This document shows, piece by piece, positions 1 through 11,544 of a stretch of DNA of 64,000 nt (its first letter is position 1; every line of letters begins with the position of its first letter). Both the position numbers and the translations under genes were made by a program. Where the stretch lies: the NCBI RefSeq assembly GCF_037975245.1, contig NC_092581.1, positions 10,049,303 through 10,113,302 of the forward strand, given 5' to 3'. The notes under the pieces were generated by a model. That model worked only from the letters and a program-made list of their open reading frames with translations, was not told the DNA's origin and did no database searches. Origin of the DNA: Apostichopus japonicus. Its lineage: Eukaryota > Echinodermata > Holothuroidea > Aspidochirotida > Stichopodidae.

Positions 1-473
1 AGAGTTGTCCACGAACCCCCAACTTTTCGAGACACGATCTGAGTCATTATTATACTATAATACGCATAACAGTGCTTCGTAAAAGATCAAGTTCATAGTG
101 TAATATTGTAATAAAAAAAAACAAGAGATGAACAAACATTTATTTGGAAACTTCAAGATCAGATCAGCTCTTTATCTTCACGACGTACTGTCATGCGTAC
201 ACCTACAACCAAGTCATGCGGCCTATGTCTGTTTCATAATTCAGTTATTTATCACATGCACGGTACGGTACTACTATGGCAACATAAGCTTATGGAACGC
301 GAAATGAGTTTGTCGATAGGTACGACTTTGTACATTACTAAATTATATGATATATCAGATTTTAGTTCAACAAAATGTACTCTAGTTTTGATTTTCAGAA
401 ACGTCTCACGAACCCCATGGGATGGACTCACGCACCCCCTGGGGGTTCATGCACCCCAGTTAGGGAACCCCTA
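1..473. mobile_element. hAT-like MITE, left end outside window
   Basis: This stretch matches 38929-39390 almost base for base, in the same orientation with scattered substitutions and small indels. It ends in the same terminal sequence, CAGTTAGGGAACCCC. The sister copy has 8-bp target duplications and inverted ends, so this is a second copy of a roughly 510-bp non-autonomous element. Its first ~46 bp lie upstream of the window. A 93-codon open frame inside it is not supported as a gene. The right TSD cannot be tested because the left flank is missing. Confidence 0.75.
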
Positions 474-550
474 GTTTAAGTGATAGAGAATGTCATGACG
501 TCTTATAACATTATATTCCATTTAATGTTGCTTCACATGCAATGAAGGCC

Positions 551-660
551 TAAGTCTTGATCAAGTCTAAATATGACGTCATCGAGCCACATGTGCTTCA
601 GTGTGCTATATGTCTCTCTTGATTTATTTCAATGTTTATTTCTTGTAATGAAGATGGGTT
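551..660 (+). repeat. Dispersed repeat with CTTGATCAAG and TGACGTCA
   Basis: The segment carries the palindrome CTTGATCAAG followed about 7 bp later by TGACGTCA (574-581). The same arrangement recurs, diverged, at 43285-43395 (+) and at 54380-54415 (-). Between this copy and the 43285 copy the similarity continues downstream for about 80 bp, ending near a shared GATGGGTTT. Element type and ends are unknown. Confidence 0.5.
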
Positions 661-837
661 TTTGCAAATGAACCTTCTTAACATGAAAATAATGATAGCA
701 CTGATTTCGGTAGTCAATGTTGTAATTTTCTACCTCCAAAATATGAAGTCACAGATCTACAAAATTACACCTCCAACCGACGACTTTGAAACTAGAATAT
801 CTGCCAAACCATAGAACAAGAGTTGTCTTCACTTTTG

Positions 838-876
838 GGGGTGGGGTGGGTGTGGGGCGGGGGTGGGGGGGGGTGA
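838..876 (+). repeat. G-rich tract, quadruplex-capable
   Basis: Several G runs of 3-10 bases are separated by single T, C or A bases, which fits a G-quadruplex pattern on the plus strand. It is one of many G or C runs in the window. No function is implied. Confidence 0.5.
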
Positions 877-3339
877 TCTGCACAAAGACCTGTGTCACAT
901 AAACATGATGGTGATGGTTGGATGTGTGACCTTTTAATGTCTCGAGAACGAAAAACAGACATAAATTGAATCTGATCTTAAAATGTATAGTAATCATACA
1001 AACTAAAAATGTACCGTCTTTGGACTGCTTCTTTTATATTCACACAATTACTCTATAATATGACTTTATAGGCCTATTGTAAGTGCTAAACTTGTTATTA
1101 TAGTGCGCGTGCGCGCTACAATATTGGCATTTCTGTCCAAATGAACGATACTTACATGGCTGGACGTTGAAACGCCAAGTTTCATATAGTCTCTGTATAT
1201 TTGCAGTTTCAGAGGCTAGCTGCGTAGCCAACTTACTCTGAGCCCTCAAGCGCCCTCACTTTGTAGGTACCTTCAATATGACTATACTCCCTGGTGTGTT
1301 GTCCGCCTAATAATATCACCATAAACAACCGAAAAGTTCTTCCTAATACTGCAAGTACTCCATGCGCACTATACTAACTGCGTATTTGCCTGCAAATGTA
1401 ATTCTAGTTATATAGCGTTTTACACCTTGTACATTTGTCTCTCCGAAAAAAAAAACCGCCGTACGTATGTGTTGAACATTTGCTTTGATGTTAATCGATA
1501 TGTTGTAAACTGACATACCTTGATTAACAAATAAATATCGTTATAAAGTAATGGCATGTATATGTTTACATCATATTACACTTACATTACACTTGCTAGT
1601 AAGGCGTATTTATTGAAAAAATTGGCATATAGTAAAGAAAAATGGACAAAGTCTTCGACAACATGGACGTATCTTTCATATTTCGTATGACTAATTTCAG
1701 GTCGGCCTTTTTATGCTCCATGTTTGACCTCTTTGCTAATATCGGCATTGGTGTGTATGCAAACTGGCCAATAGACTGATCAAAAGGTCGATCAAAAGAA
1801 TTCCGTACATTTTCATTTTATGGTTTTAGCCTAGAAAGTTTCTCAAATTTAACCTCGCACGGACCACAAAACAGGTGTCACCTTGAAGGAAGACAACTTC
1901 GCGGAGAGGTATTTAAATCACTTATACATAGCTTGTGAATGCAGCGTTAGTCTTCCTGATACGCAAAAGTAAAGTATAACCATAGAGCTATAAACCTAGC
2001 TCCATGGTATAACTATGGAGCTATAACCAAGAGCTCCATGGTATAACTATACAAAGATATGTTTTTCAGAGGTATTCTGTTCAGTAAATATTTTAAGTTT
2101 TCGTCGTCGCGAAACTAATGGTAATCAGTAGGTCACTGTTATGACTAAATGTTAATTTCCTTTCAGAGTTGTATATCCATAAAAGAATAGACCTGCATAT
2201 CCCGCTTAGAGTCTTCTACTGCCCTGTCGTCGACCACGGAATAACCTAGAGATCAAAGCCGGGCTACGCAGACAAGTGATAGGCATTGCGTATTAGCAGT
2301 ATATAAGATAGTACTGTACGTTATCTCAACCTATACGTCATGATATTTTATTTTAAAGTTATATAAACAGTTTACCTTCTGAAGGTATTAAAATTTTGGT
2401 ATAACATTAAATCGACAAAAAGTAAAAAGTCCATGTAATGTTGTCTGATAGGGATACTCAGTGATAACTGTACCCATTAGTTTCACTACAGGGAGCTGGG
2501 AAGACTGTATATGTTCCCTTTTCGCGATAACCTCTACAGGAATAGTTCTGTTTAGCAACCGATAAGTTTCATGAACTCCAAAAGTGTATTGCAGCCTACT
2601 CCCCCCCCCCCCCATGCACACAGTCCAATTATTGCCCATTTTCTAACGTACTGATGTATATTGAAAACGGGTAGATCCTTGCCAAAGTCTGGTACTGACA
2701 TGCTCCTCTTGTTGAGTCCACTGACACAAATATTAAATTAAAGGTGTGAAAAAGTCATTAAAATTTCACAAATCACAAGGGTTGTCATAAATACTTCTTT
2801 CACGTTCCAAAGCAGAACCTTGTGAACTTCCCCTTGGGATGACAACAAGAGAATATACGTGAGACATCTGTCATTAGCAATAGACAGTATTTTAAATTAA
2901 GCGTGGCATTTTGATTGTTTTAATATCAAGTGTGAAAAGGAGAGACAAAAGTTCAAAGACAAAGTCTCCAAAAAAGATGAGTTTTTTTTTTATTATTCAA
3001 CTTTGTAAGGTCGTCGGTCGCGATAGTACGAGATAACCTCTTGTGTATTTCGTCTTAGTTTCATATCTGTATTTTTGTTATAATTTTAAACCGTATTTCG
3101 CGCCTCGTGCGAAAACTATAGCACCTTTCGTATAGTCATGGGGAAATCGGAACCCAACGGCTCACCGGTCCAGAACTAGGGGTCAACCGGTTTGGTCAAT
3201 GCGCTCCGATTTGTATAAAAGTAAACACACTCAGCATCTTCATACATATGGCGTATTTTTACGCTCGTTTTGCGTGCGCATCTGGCCAATGATATTCAAA
3301 TTTATTTTCTAAATGATCATGTCTATATATATCTATCTA

Positions 3340-3652
3340 TACATATAAACATATATAATTGAAATTGTAGTGAGTTGAAAATCCAGAACAGTGAAAAAAC
3401 TTCCAGCCTCCACCGGGATTCGAACCCGGGCCTCCCGCTTTATATGCGGACACCTTAACCACTAGGCTATGGACGCTGATTGTATGTCCAGAGGTTTGAA
3501 ACCGGTAAGGAAGGTCGTTATTCCACTGTAGGCGTTTGTCACCTGTATCGAACAATACTAGTTCTATTTTTGGTGACATATTTTGCCTTACTCTAGAGAT
3601 CAAACATGATGCTAACCAACTCGAAATCATTTGTGATTCCTAAAGCCGGATC
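3340..3652 (-). mobile_element. SINE-like repeat with internal tRNA-like unit
   Basis: On the minus strand this roughly 310-bp repeat matches 43518-43818. It has a ~175-bp 5' module, a 72-nt tRNA-like unit, and a ~65-bp 3' module that runs into TA-rich sequence. Both copies are open over the 5' module in one frame, but the differences I compared (I/T, T/I, N/Y, Q/R) all change the residue, so there is no sign of protein selection. A tRNA unit in the middle rather than at the 5' end is unusual for a SINE. A degenerate second B-box-like sequence (GGTTTCGAACC) sits in the 5' module. Confidence 0.7.
3405..3476 (-). other. tRNA-like cloverleaf inside SINE
   Basis: All four arms can be drawn. The acceptor GCGTCCA pairs with TGGAGGC with one mismatch. 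The D arm is GCC/GGT, the anticodon stem TCCGC/GCGGG has loop ATATAAA, and the T stem CCGGG/CCCGG has loop TTCGAAT. The A box (TAGCCTAGTGG) and B box (GGTTCGAATCC) fit the pol III consensus. The T-arm side resembles tRNA-Gly or Glu, but the anticodon position reads ATA. The other copy reads ACA, so this is a SINE promoter and not a working tRNA gene. Confidence 0.65.
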
Positions 3653-4521
3653 TCGAAAGAGATACTTTGAACGTACTTTTTTTTAAATAAAATGGAGGTA
3701 AACGACAAAGGCAAATGCCGCCCCCATCCCCACCCCCCCCCCCCCCGAGAAACTAAATTACTTCAATGTATAATGCGTCTTGTTGTCTGTTGTAACCTAT
3801 GATTGCCATAGACTTTCAAAAAGGATGATATAATTGGACGACAGAAGTTCTTCCATATCTCATAATTTCACCGACTTTCATAAAGCTCAAAATTTCATTT
3901 CGAAATTGTCTAGCACTGCTATTCCTTAACTTCCTTTAGCTCATTCCAATAATAATTTAACTTCGAACCAGCATCATTTCAATATTTTATTACGACAGAA
4001 TTACGGTCTTTCTGCAGCCACAGACATGGCAAAGATTTAAAGGCAACTCAGTTTTAAGGGCTCTACAAACCACCCGGCCATAAATCTGACGATAAACTGT
4101 TGACACATCGGGGTAACAAATTAAAAATCAAATACGTGAGTTCTTACTTTGTTTTAATGGCTGTGTTTTCTATAACGACGACCTTTGACGCGGAAAGCCA
4201 TATTCTTTTATTTTATGTTTTATTTGGTCTAGCGACAGATCGGCAAGGAACAACAGTTTTGGTGTGAAGTGTGTATATACATTCTATATAGTTAGTCGTG
4301 TAACAAGATCAAGCAGTTTACAGAAAGAGTTATCGTATATATGGTTCATGCTGCTGGTATGTAGTCTAACAGCCATCCAGCAATTGTCTTGTTGGTAGGA
4401 GTACAACAGCTTAAGTACATACAAGTAGACTTCCCCTTGGTATCAGTATACGCTGAGTAATGATATCTAGGCTTTCCAAACTTTGTACGTCAATTACCAG
4501 TACAACTCCACGAGGATCAGT
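3653..4521. other. Intergenic, no gene seen
   Basis: No supportable gene is present. There is a C run at about 3732-3746. Degenerate GTACAT-type sequence near 4400-4520 leads into the minisatellite. Confidence 0.6.
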
Positions 4522-5773
4522 TATACGAGTACAGCCATCTATACATGCACTAGAATATGAGTCCACTCAGTGACTTACGAGTACACTCATCTATACACTA
4601 GAATATCAGTATACTACGTGATTTACGAGTACATCCATCTATACACTAGAATATGAGTCCACTCAGGGACTTACGAGAACATCCATCTATACATTATGAT
4701 ATGAGTACACTCAGTGACTAACGAGTACATCCATCTATTCACTAGAATAAGAGTCCACTCAGTGACTTACGAGTACATCCATCTATTCACTGGAATATGA
4801 TTCCACCCAGCGACTTACGAGTACATCTATCTATACATTAGAATATGAGTACACTCAGTGACTTACGAGTACATTCATCAATACCTAGAATATGAGTATA
4901 CACAGTGACTTAAGAGTACATCCATCTATACATTAGGATATGAGTATACTCAGTGACTAACGAGTACATTCATCTATACACTAGAATATGAGTCCACTCA
5001 GTGACTTACGAGAACATCCATCAATACACTATCATATGAGTATACTCATTGACTTACGAGTACATCCATCTATACATTAGGATATGAGTACACTCAGTGA
5101 CTTACGAGTACACCCATCTATACATTAGGACATGAGTATACTCAGTGGCTTACGAGTACATTCATCAATACACTAGAATATGAGTACACACAGTGACTTA
5201 AGAGTACACCCATCTATACATTAGGACATGAGTCCACTCAGTGACTTACGAGTACATCCATCTATACATTAGGATATGAGTCCACTCAGTGACTTACGAG
5301 AACATCCATCAATACACTATCATATGAGTATACTCATTGACTTACGAGTACATCCATCTATATATTAGGATATGAGTACACTCAGTGACTTACGAGTACA
5401 TTCATCAATACCTAGAATGTCAACTCAGTGACTTACGAGTACATTCATATATACACTAGAATATGAGTATACTCAGTGGCTTACGAGTACATTCATCAAT
5501 ACACTAGAATATGAGTACACACAGTGACTTAAGAGTACATCCATCTATACATTAGGATATGAGTCCACTCAGTGACTTACGAGTACATCCATCTATACAT
5601 TAGGATATGAGTCCACTCAGTGACTTACGAGTACATCCATCTATACATTAGGATATGAGTATACTATAATTGACTTACGAGTAGATTCATCAATACACTA
5701 TAATATGAGAACACTCAGTGACTTACGAGAACATCCATCTATACATTAGGATATGAGTACAGGCTCAGTGACG
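4522..5773. repeat. 48-bp minisatellite, about 26 copies
   Basis: The unit begins GACTTACGAGTACATCCATC and ends GAGTCCACTCAGT, for 48 bp. Units differ by scattered substitutions (ACATCC/ACACCC/ACATTC, CACTAGAA/CATTAGGA). A distinctive variant beginning AGAACATCCATCAATAC recurs at 5011 and 5299, 288 bp apart, or exactly six units. This suggests amplification of multi-unit blocks. The array lacks unique spacers and is not CRISPR-like. Confidence 0.9.
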
Positions 5774-6205
5774 TATACATGGTTTCCTCCTTTGCGCACG
5801 CTCTGTAGGTCTGAACAATATAAGTACAATCGATGAACCCTAAAAGACACACTTCGACCTTTTGAGTTATGGATGATACATTCTTTTCGCTCCTGGTCCA
5901 TATTCAAATTTCCCATCATAAGCTTAGGTTCTAGTCAGCATTCATTTCAATTAACATAAAAGTCGAAAATTGTATCGAAAGGTTTCCAATTTATACCAGT
6001 TGTGTGTAATTGATTAACTTTGGTACAAAACAGACTATGTGCGACTCATTGTTGTCATAATCGAATCAAATATATAAATCTGCTGTATAAAGCAAAGAAT
6101 CAGCAGCTTTACCAAACGGCTGGTCCACTAAAGCTATGACTGCGACGGCCTTTCTCCACAAACTGTGTGTTTTAAGTGTTTTGGTTCGAGAAAGTAATCC
6201 ACCCC
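5774..6205. other. Intergenic, no gene seen
   Basis: This is unique-looking AT-rich sequence between the minisatellite and the 6206 hAT element. No gene or clear repeat is seen. Confidence 0.6.
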
Positions 6206-6513
6206 CAGGGGGTAGGAGCCGGGGCACTGGGGGCACGTGCCCCCCACCTTTCTCCAAATAGCAAATGTGCCCTACTGGCAAATAAAATGTGCCCCTTTGA
6301 TGGACTGTATTTGGATATCTTAAGCATTTGTTAATTTTTAATAGAGTCACGTGCACCATAATAGTATTGATAGCATACTAAAACATCATATATATTCAAG
6401 TGATATGGCCCGTGTGTATCGGTTTATAGCATAACGAGTGGTGGTTGTAGAATGAGAAAGTGCCCCTCTGATGTTGTGCCCCCACTTTTTGGAAGCTTTC
6501 GGCCTACCCCATG
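6206..6513. mobile_element. Short hAT-like element, 308 bp
   Basis: The ends are inverted. The left end reads CAGGGGGTAGGAGCCG and the right end, reverse-complemented, reads CATGGGGTAGGCCG. The 8 bp outside are TCCACCCC on the left and TCCACCCT on the right, a 7/8 match that fits a hAT target duplication. The left subterminal part has the palindrome GGGGCACGTGCCCC, which is also found just inside the right end of the 47740-48788 element. There is no coding capacity, so it is non-autonomous. Confidence 0.65.
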
Positions 6514-6654
6514 TCCACCCTTACCACATCATTCCCCTTGAAACGGTTTCTGAAACATTTGAAAATGAAAGTGATAACGCAGATGAAGGTATTTGAATGA
6601 CAAAGTCACGCTCTCCTGGTCACTTGGAGTTTTCCGTATTAGTCACAGATAACT

Positions 6655-6661
6655 CAGGTAA

Positions 6662-6715
<54 letters not shown>

Positions 6716-6722
6716 TTACCTG
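6655..6722. repeat. (TA)26 inside a perfect 68-bp palindrome
   Basis: CAGGTAAG is followed by 26 TA dinucleotides and then CTTACCTG, so the whole 68 bp is a perfect inverted repeat. Each strand shows a consensus-like 5' splice site (CAG/GTAAGT), probably by chance. It could extrude a cruciform. Confidence 0.9.
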
Positions 6723-8290
6723 GTTTACAGGTTGCGAGGAAATGACATTTGAAACTTACCTAAAGCCTCCACAGTCTTTTACAGTGAGAGGTACGAACAT
6801 GTTGTGACGTCATAGATGTATTTGTTCAGACAGCTCAAAGTATTTCAAGTCGCTAGGTCCGGTTTTGCAATAAAATACTCCCCCACCCCACCCCCTCCAC
6901 ACCCCCTGCCATTACAGTATTGCCATTACACATTGCAGACTATGTACTAACATTATCGTAGTATCAGGCTAAATGTATCGAGTTTTGACAGAGAGTAAAA
7001 GAAGGATAGAATGAACTATATACATGAAGACAATTATCAGTTCTAATATAGCCTAGTGAATAAGAAATTCGATTAAGAGGCTCACGTACTTACATCTACC
7101 TCAAGTCACTGAACTCCTAATCTGTAAATAATTCAACTTTCGGCATAAAGAAAGTGGTTCGAGACTATACAAGTTTTAATCAGTGTGAGGAATTTGGGAA
7201 TGGATCAAATCCTTTTCATGGAGTGGTTTGTTGACGTATGTCATCACCTGAGCCTATATACGGTTGGCAAAGAGGCACAGTTTCTCTATGGGGCTTATGT
7301 GGTCCACCTTGTTTGGATATATGGATGCAGGCGGAGGATCCGTGACGTCACAACCATGTTCGCATCGCTTAAAAAATCTATTGGGCGTTGAGATTTATTT
7401 CCAAATGGCATTTTGTTATAACCTGATATTTGAGTATATGCTTTGGTGAAGCATTGTTTTACATTTTCCGGATGGATATTTGCGATAAATATGAAATTCC
7501 AACTGGAAAATATTCTTTAAAGTCTGGAGTAGTACAATGGTCATTCTGACATCGGGTGGACTGTAGTATAAGCTACTATAGACTCCGTGGTCAAAGGCTG
7601 CGGCACTGGAGCATTGAAACAAGCAGTGCATTTTGGCGCCTTGAAACTAGCATCTTTTGTTGCCAGGAGAATCACAAATTGGCCTTGTGTTCGGTACCTG
7701 CGGTGCCGCGTCGGATCCTGCGTAGCACCGGGTTCAAGGCGGTTAAACGACGGCCCAATTCGTCCCTTATTCTGACAGTACCATGCAGTGTAGGAAGGTT
7801 CATTTCTATGCACGTCTATATTATTCACAGTTTACCACTATCGGATGGGTACCGTAGTTGTTTTACGTAAAAAGAAGTAAGGAGGGGGGGGGGGGGAGGT
7901 GAAGTATGAAGCTATCACGTAACGCCCTCTATTATCATTTGTCTTCTCTTCTAATGTACAGAGACTGTGCCTTTAATCTTCTCTTCACACGATACCGCCA
8001 ACAAGTGATTAATTTTCACCCAAACTTTTATTCCCCCATTACAATACGGCTGGTAATAAACTATGTAAAACTACCAAGACCTAGTTGGTTGATTCTGCCC
8101 TGAAACTGCTAAGCTAACTTTTACGACACAAACATCATTTTCATCATGCAAGTTGATTTATGTCTCGGGTTTCTTCCTTCAAACCTATAAACCGTGACGT
8201 TATTATCTGTGACTCGATTTTTTAACTATCCAGAAACTAAACAACCCGGTCATATAAAACCACCAAACATTCACAGAGCCGTACGTAGGC
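6723..8290. other. Intergenic, no gene seen
   Basis: No supportable gene. At about 7540-7830 both strands have open frames of 60-104 codons with higher GC than the surroundings. I recognise no domain, and neither frame is clearly favoured. There is a G run near 7883-7895 and TGACGTCA at 6805 and 7343. Confidence 0.5.
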
Positions 8291-8487
<197 letters not shown>

Positions 8488-11464
8488 ACATATACCATCA
8501 GTACACGTTGTATATCTCTCTGCGGGCTTTGACACACCGTTACATGCATAGTTCAAACGACCTTTGCCGCTGCTTTGTGTCTTTACTATATAGTATACTT
8601 TTATGTATGCATTGTGTATAGGTTGTATGCACGATACAATATAGCTAAGTCCTTTAATCATATAGTGCCGCAGAATTTTTATGATATTTACTATTAAACT
8701 CCTACCGCGAACACAACTGCAGCTGTTTGTTCCAACAAAATAACGCAAAGAATTTCTAAAACCTGTTTCTTTTACGGGCTGCCTTTATCAAAAATTCTAA
8801 GGTCAACGTCGCAGCTATTGACTTGCTGACTTTTATGCGCCGTTTCCATTTTTTGGTTTTGTTTTGTGTGTTTGTGTTCAACGTAACCAAGTGTGGGAAC
8901 AATCGAGCAATGCGATGAATAGGGGTGTTTCTATTACACCGTTGACACCCTACAGCGGCTCCTTTTCTTGTCTATTCATGAGAGATTTGTGAGTAAAGTT
9001 GGTTATGCAGGTGGTATCATTTACGCATTATGCCTAAAACATGTAACGGCTACGATAATGGTTTATGTATGTAAGTAGACAGATCTAACGACTTTAGTGC
9101 TAGTCTGGTGTCAAACGGCTCACGTCACGTCGTTATACTTCTAAGGCTATTCGTTTTAGTCGATTAGAGCTCGGTATATAAGTGGAGACTTGAAAAGAAT
9201 AATAAAAATAATGAAAAAATAATATGTGTGTATATTTAAACCCGCACATCCTCCATGGCACACAACTGGCTAAAAGCTTCACACTTGTGAGTTTTAGGGG
9301 AGGGAAGGGGTAGGGTGGGGGGCGGGGTTAATTTATCAATATTAGCATGTCCAACGTAAGCTACAACTGTCGATACAAACTCTTATCGATAATGTCACTG
9401 AAGCATGTAGGTTGTGGTCATGAGTAGAAAAAAAAACGAAAACACAAACAAACCACACAAAGTACGAATTATTGACTGTAAAATAGGTTTTTATTTTGCA
9501 ATAGAAATTATTATTATTCTCCGTCAAAGGAGATCTCATACCACCAGTGGGAACATTTTTCTGCATACGATATTCCCCCATTAGGACGAGTCCATCATTA
9601 TCGTCCGATACTTGCTCATATGTTTTTAATAACAACAAACAAACAAACACACACACACGCATACACACGCAACGCCATTCAACAAACCTGGGGGCCCTTT
9701 GGGTCAGAAGCAAGACCCACATACATATTCATGGTTATCTTTAAATAACAAATGGTACTTATTAATAACTATCAACCAATTAACCACGTAGACTCTCTCA
9801 GCCCTATATAATCCAGTTACATCTCCGAGACTGTGACAGTGTGTGAACATGACCATGTTACGTCTAGTGTGTATCACGATTACTAACTCATGTGTAGGAT
9901 GGTGGTATATTCGAGGTAGACTTGTAGTAAGTCCGCCGTACTCGGCTTCGTCGATTTGTATTCTCGGCCTCGTAGATTTGTACTCTATTCGTAGATTGTT
10001 ACTATGCTCGCACTCGAGGCATTTTGAAAAGGGAGTATGGAACTAGAGAAAATTACGTACTCGTGCTTGTACATATAGGACCTTGTGCTGATAATCATGT
10101 AGCATTAACCGTAAGGGATATTCCATACTTGTACTCACATACTCGTTATGTTTGTACTCAAATTACAGGGCTGGTTCACGAACTTCACGGTATACCAATC
10201 ACAAAAGCCATGTGTTATCATTCGTAAAAGTAGAACCACGCGCATGTTTAGACCTAATCATATATCGATTGTCCTTGTGACATCAGAGAAATTGACAGGC
10301 GGAAGGGGGGGGGGGGGAGGGGGAGGAGTTCATTCCATATAAGTTATTCTGAATTACGTGATGTATGCTAGTCAACCATGCACCGTGTTTAAGGAATGCT
10401 CTAGCACATGGCTACATACTGATATTACACTGTAAACGGACATATATAAATGCACTAATTAAAACATATTTCCCTCGTAACTATACATTTCTGGACGAAA
10501 TGGGAAAAATTGAACACAGAAGGGAAGAAATGCTGTCGGAAGAGTTGATAGAGATATTAAACAATGACACACCAGTATGCACAAAATTGAAAGTATAATT
10601 GTTATTTGTTTGTGTACTGTTACAATAAATTCAGCCTAAGCTGTGCGAATATGTATAATGCACAGGCGGGTCATTAATAACCTTTAGGCAAATTCGACAC
10701 ATATCCTTTCATGCAATTAATCAATCAATCAATCAATTTCTCGATCAACATTCTCTACCATAATTTCTTTATTTTGGTTAATAGTAAAGGAATAGCTTTA
10801 TTTTTCCTTGGCCCCAAAATATGACTGAACTATGGAGAACCAAAGCAGCATGTGCAATAATTATAAATTACTTAGTTACAAGTACAACACGATTTTTACC
10901 TTCAGAACGATCCCATCGGACTAAGATACCAACAAATATATGTTTTTACTGCGGTGAAGCACCCTGTTGTGCTTTCAAAAAATTCTGTAAGTATTATATA
11001 GTATTAGTCACTCTGACCACACACATGACTCATTTGGCGTTCCATAGAAGTCAGCTTCAAATTTTGAACATAGTCGATCCAAACGTGTAGAAACAACATT
11101 AAAACGACATAACGACATCTTATATATAACTTTCATTTGACGCTATGGTGAGATGGTCCGAAGTTTGTATCCTAGCATGGATCTAACACAATTAACCTTC
11201 GTTAGGTAACCTTACACAATCCTTACTTAAAGTAATTAGGCTATCTATAGGCAGATGAGCATCGACTTATCAGTAAATGCACACACAACGGGCCCTTTAA
11301 GTATTTGGCGTTTTTTTTTTAAACTTTGAATTGCTATACTCTTAAATAGTTGATAGGTTCGTCGTACCCACCGACGGCAGATGCAAGTTTCACCGGCATC
11401 CTCAGAAATATGTAAAGTAAAAAATAGATTTTGCGTAATAAATACGATATACGCATATCAATAT
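8488..11464. other. Intergenic, includes likely Frizzled 3' side
   Basis: No second gene is supported. There is a (CA/CAAA) microsatellite at about 9640-9672, a degenerate TACTCG-rich repeat at about 9905-10170 resembling the 27 kb minisatellite, a G run at about 10305-10318 and (AATC)n at about 10707-10733. On the minus strand AATAAA hexamers at 10797-10802 and 10768-10773 lie about 740-780 bp downstream of the Frizzled stop and are candidate polyadenylation signals. That assignment is an inference. Confidence 0.5.
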
Positions 11465-11500
11465 GTATATATATATATATATAGGCTATATATATATATT
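11465..11500. repeat. (TA)n tract downstream of Frizzled
   Basis: A short interrupted TA array 45 bp beyond the Frizzled stop codon. It probably lies in the 3' UTR. Confidence 0.85.
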
Positions 11501-11544
11501 TAATGTAATGTACTCTAAGTATAGAATTTGCTGCATGATCACAT

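Larger units (their letters stand above)
474..3339. other. Intergenic, no gene seen
   Basis: I see no supportable gene here. The stretch holds a dispersed repeat at about 551-660, a G-rich tract (838-876), a 14-base C run near 2600 and generally AT-rich DNA. An 18-bp direct repeat (1999-2016 and 2033-2050) contains AGCTCCAT and makes a small hairpin with ATGGAGCT at 2015-2022. Confidence 0.6.

Noticed and set aside
3405-3476. Functional tRNA gene
   Set aside because: The unit is inside a repeat, a second copy has another anticodon and broken stems, and there is no clear terminator context.
4522-5773. CRISPR-like regular repeats
   Set aside because: The repeats are head-to-tail with no unique spacers, and the context is an animal genome.
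6655-6722. Pair of 5' splice sites CAG/GTAAGT
   Set aside because: No exon on either side. The match comes with the palindrome and is probably coincidental.
7541-7870. Overlapping frames of 60-104 codons on both strands
   Set aside because: GC-richer than the surroundings, but no strand is favoured and no motif is recognised. Left as unassigned.
9342-9722. 126-codon minus-strand frame
   Set aside because: It crosses a CA/CAAA microsatellite and reads as low-complexity Cys/Val/Phe. No domain seen.
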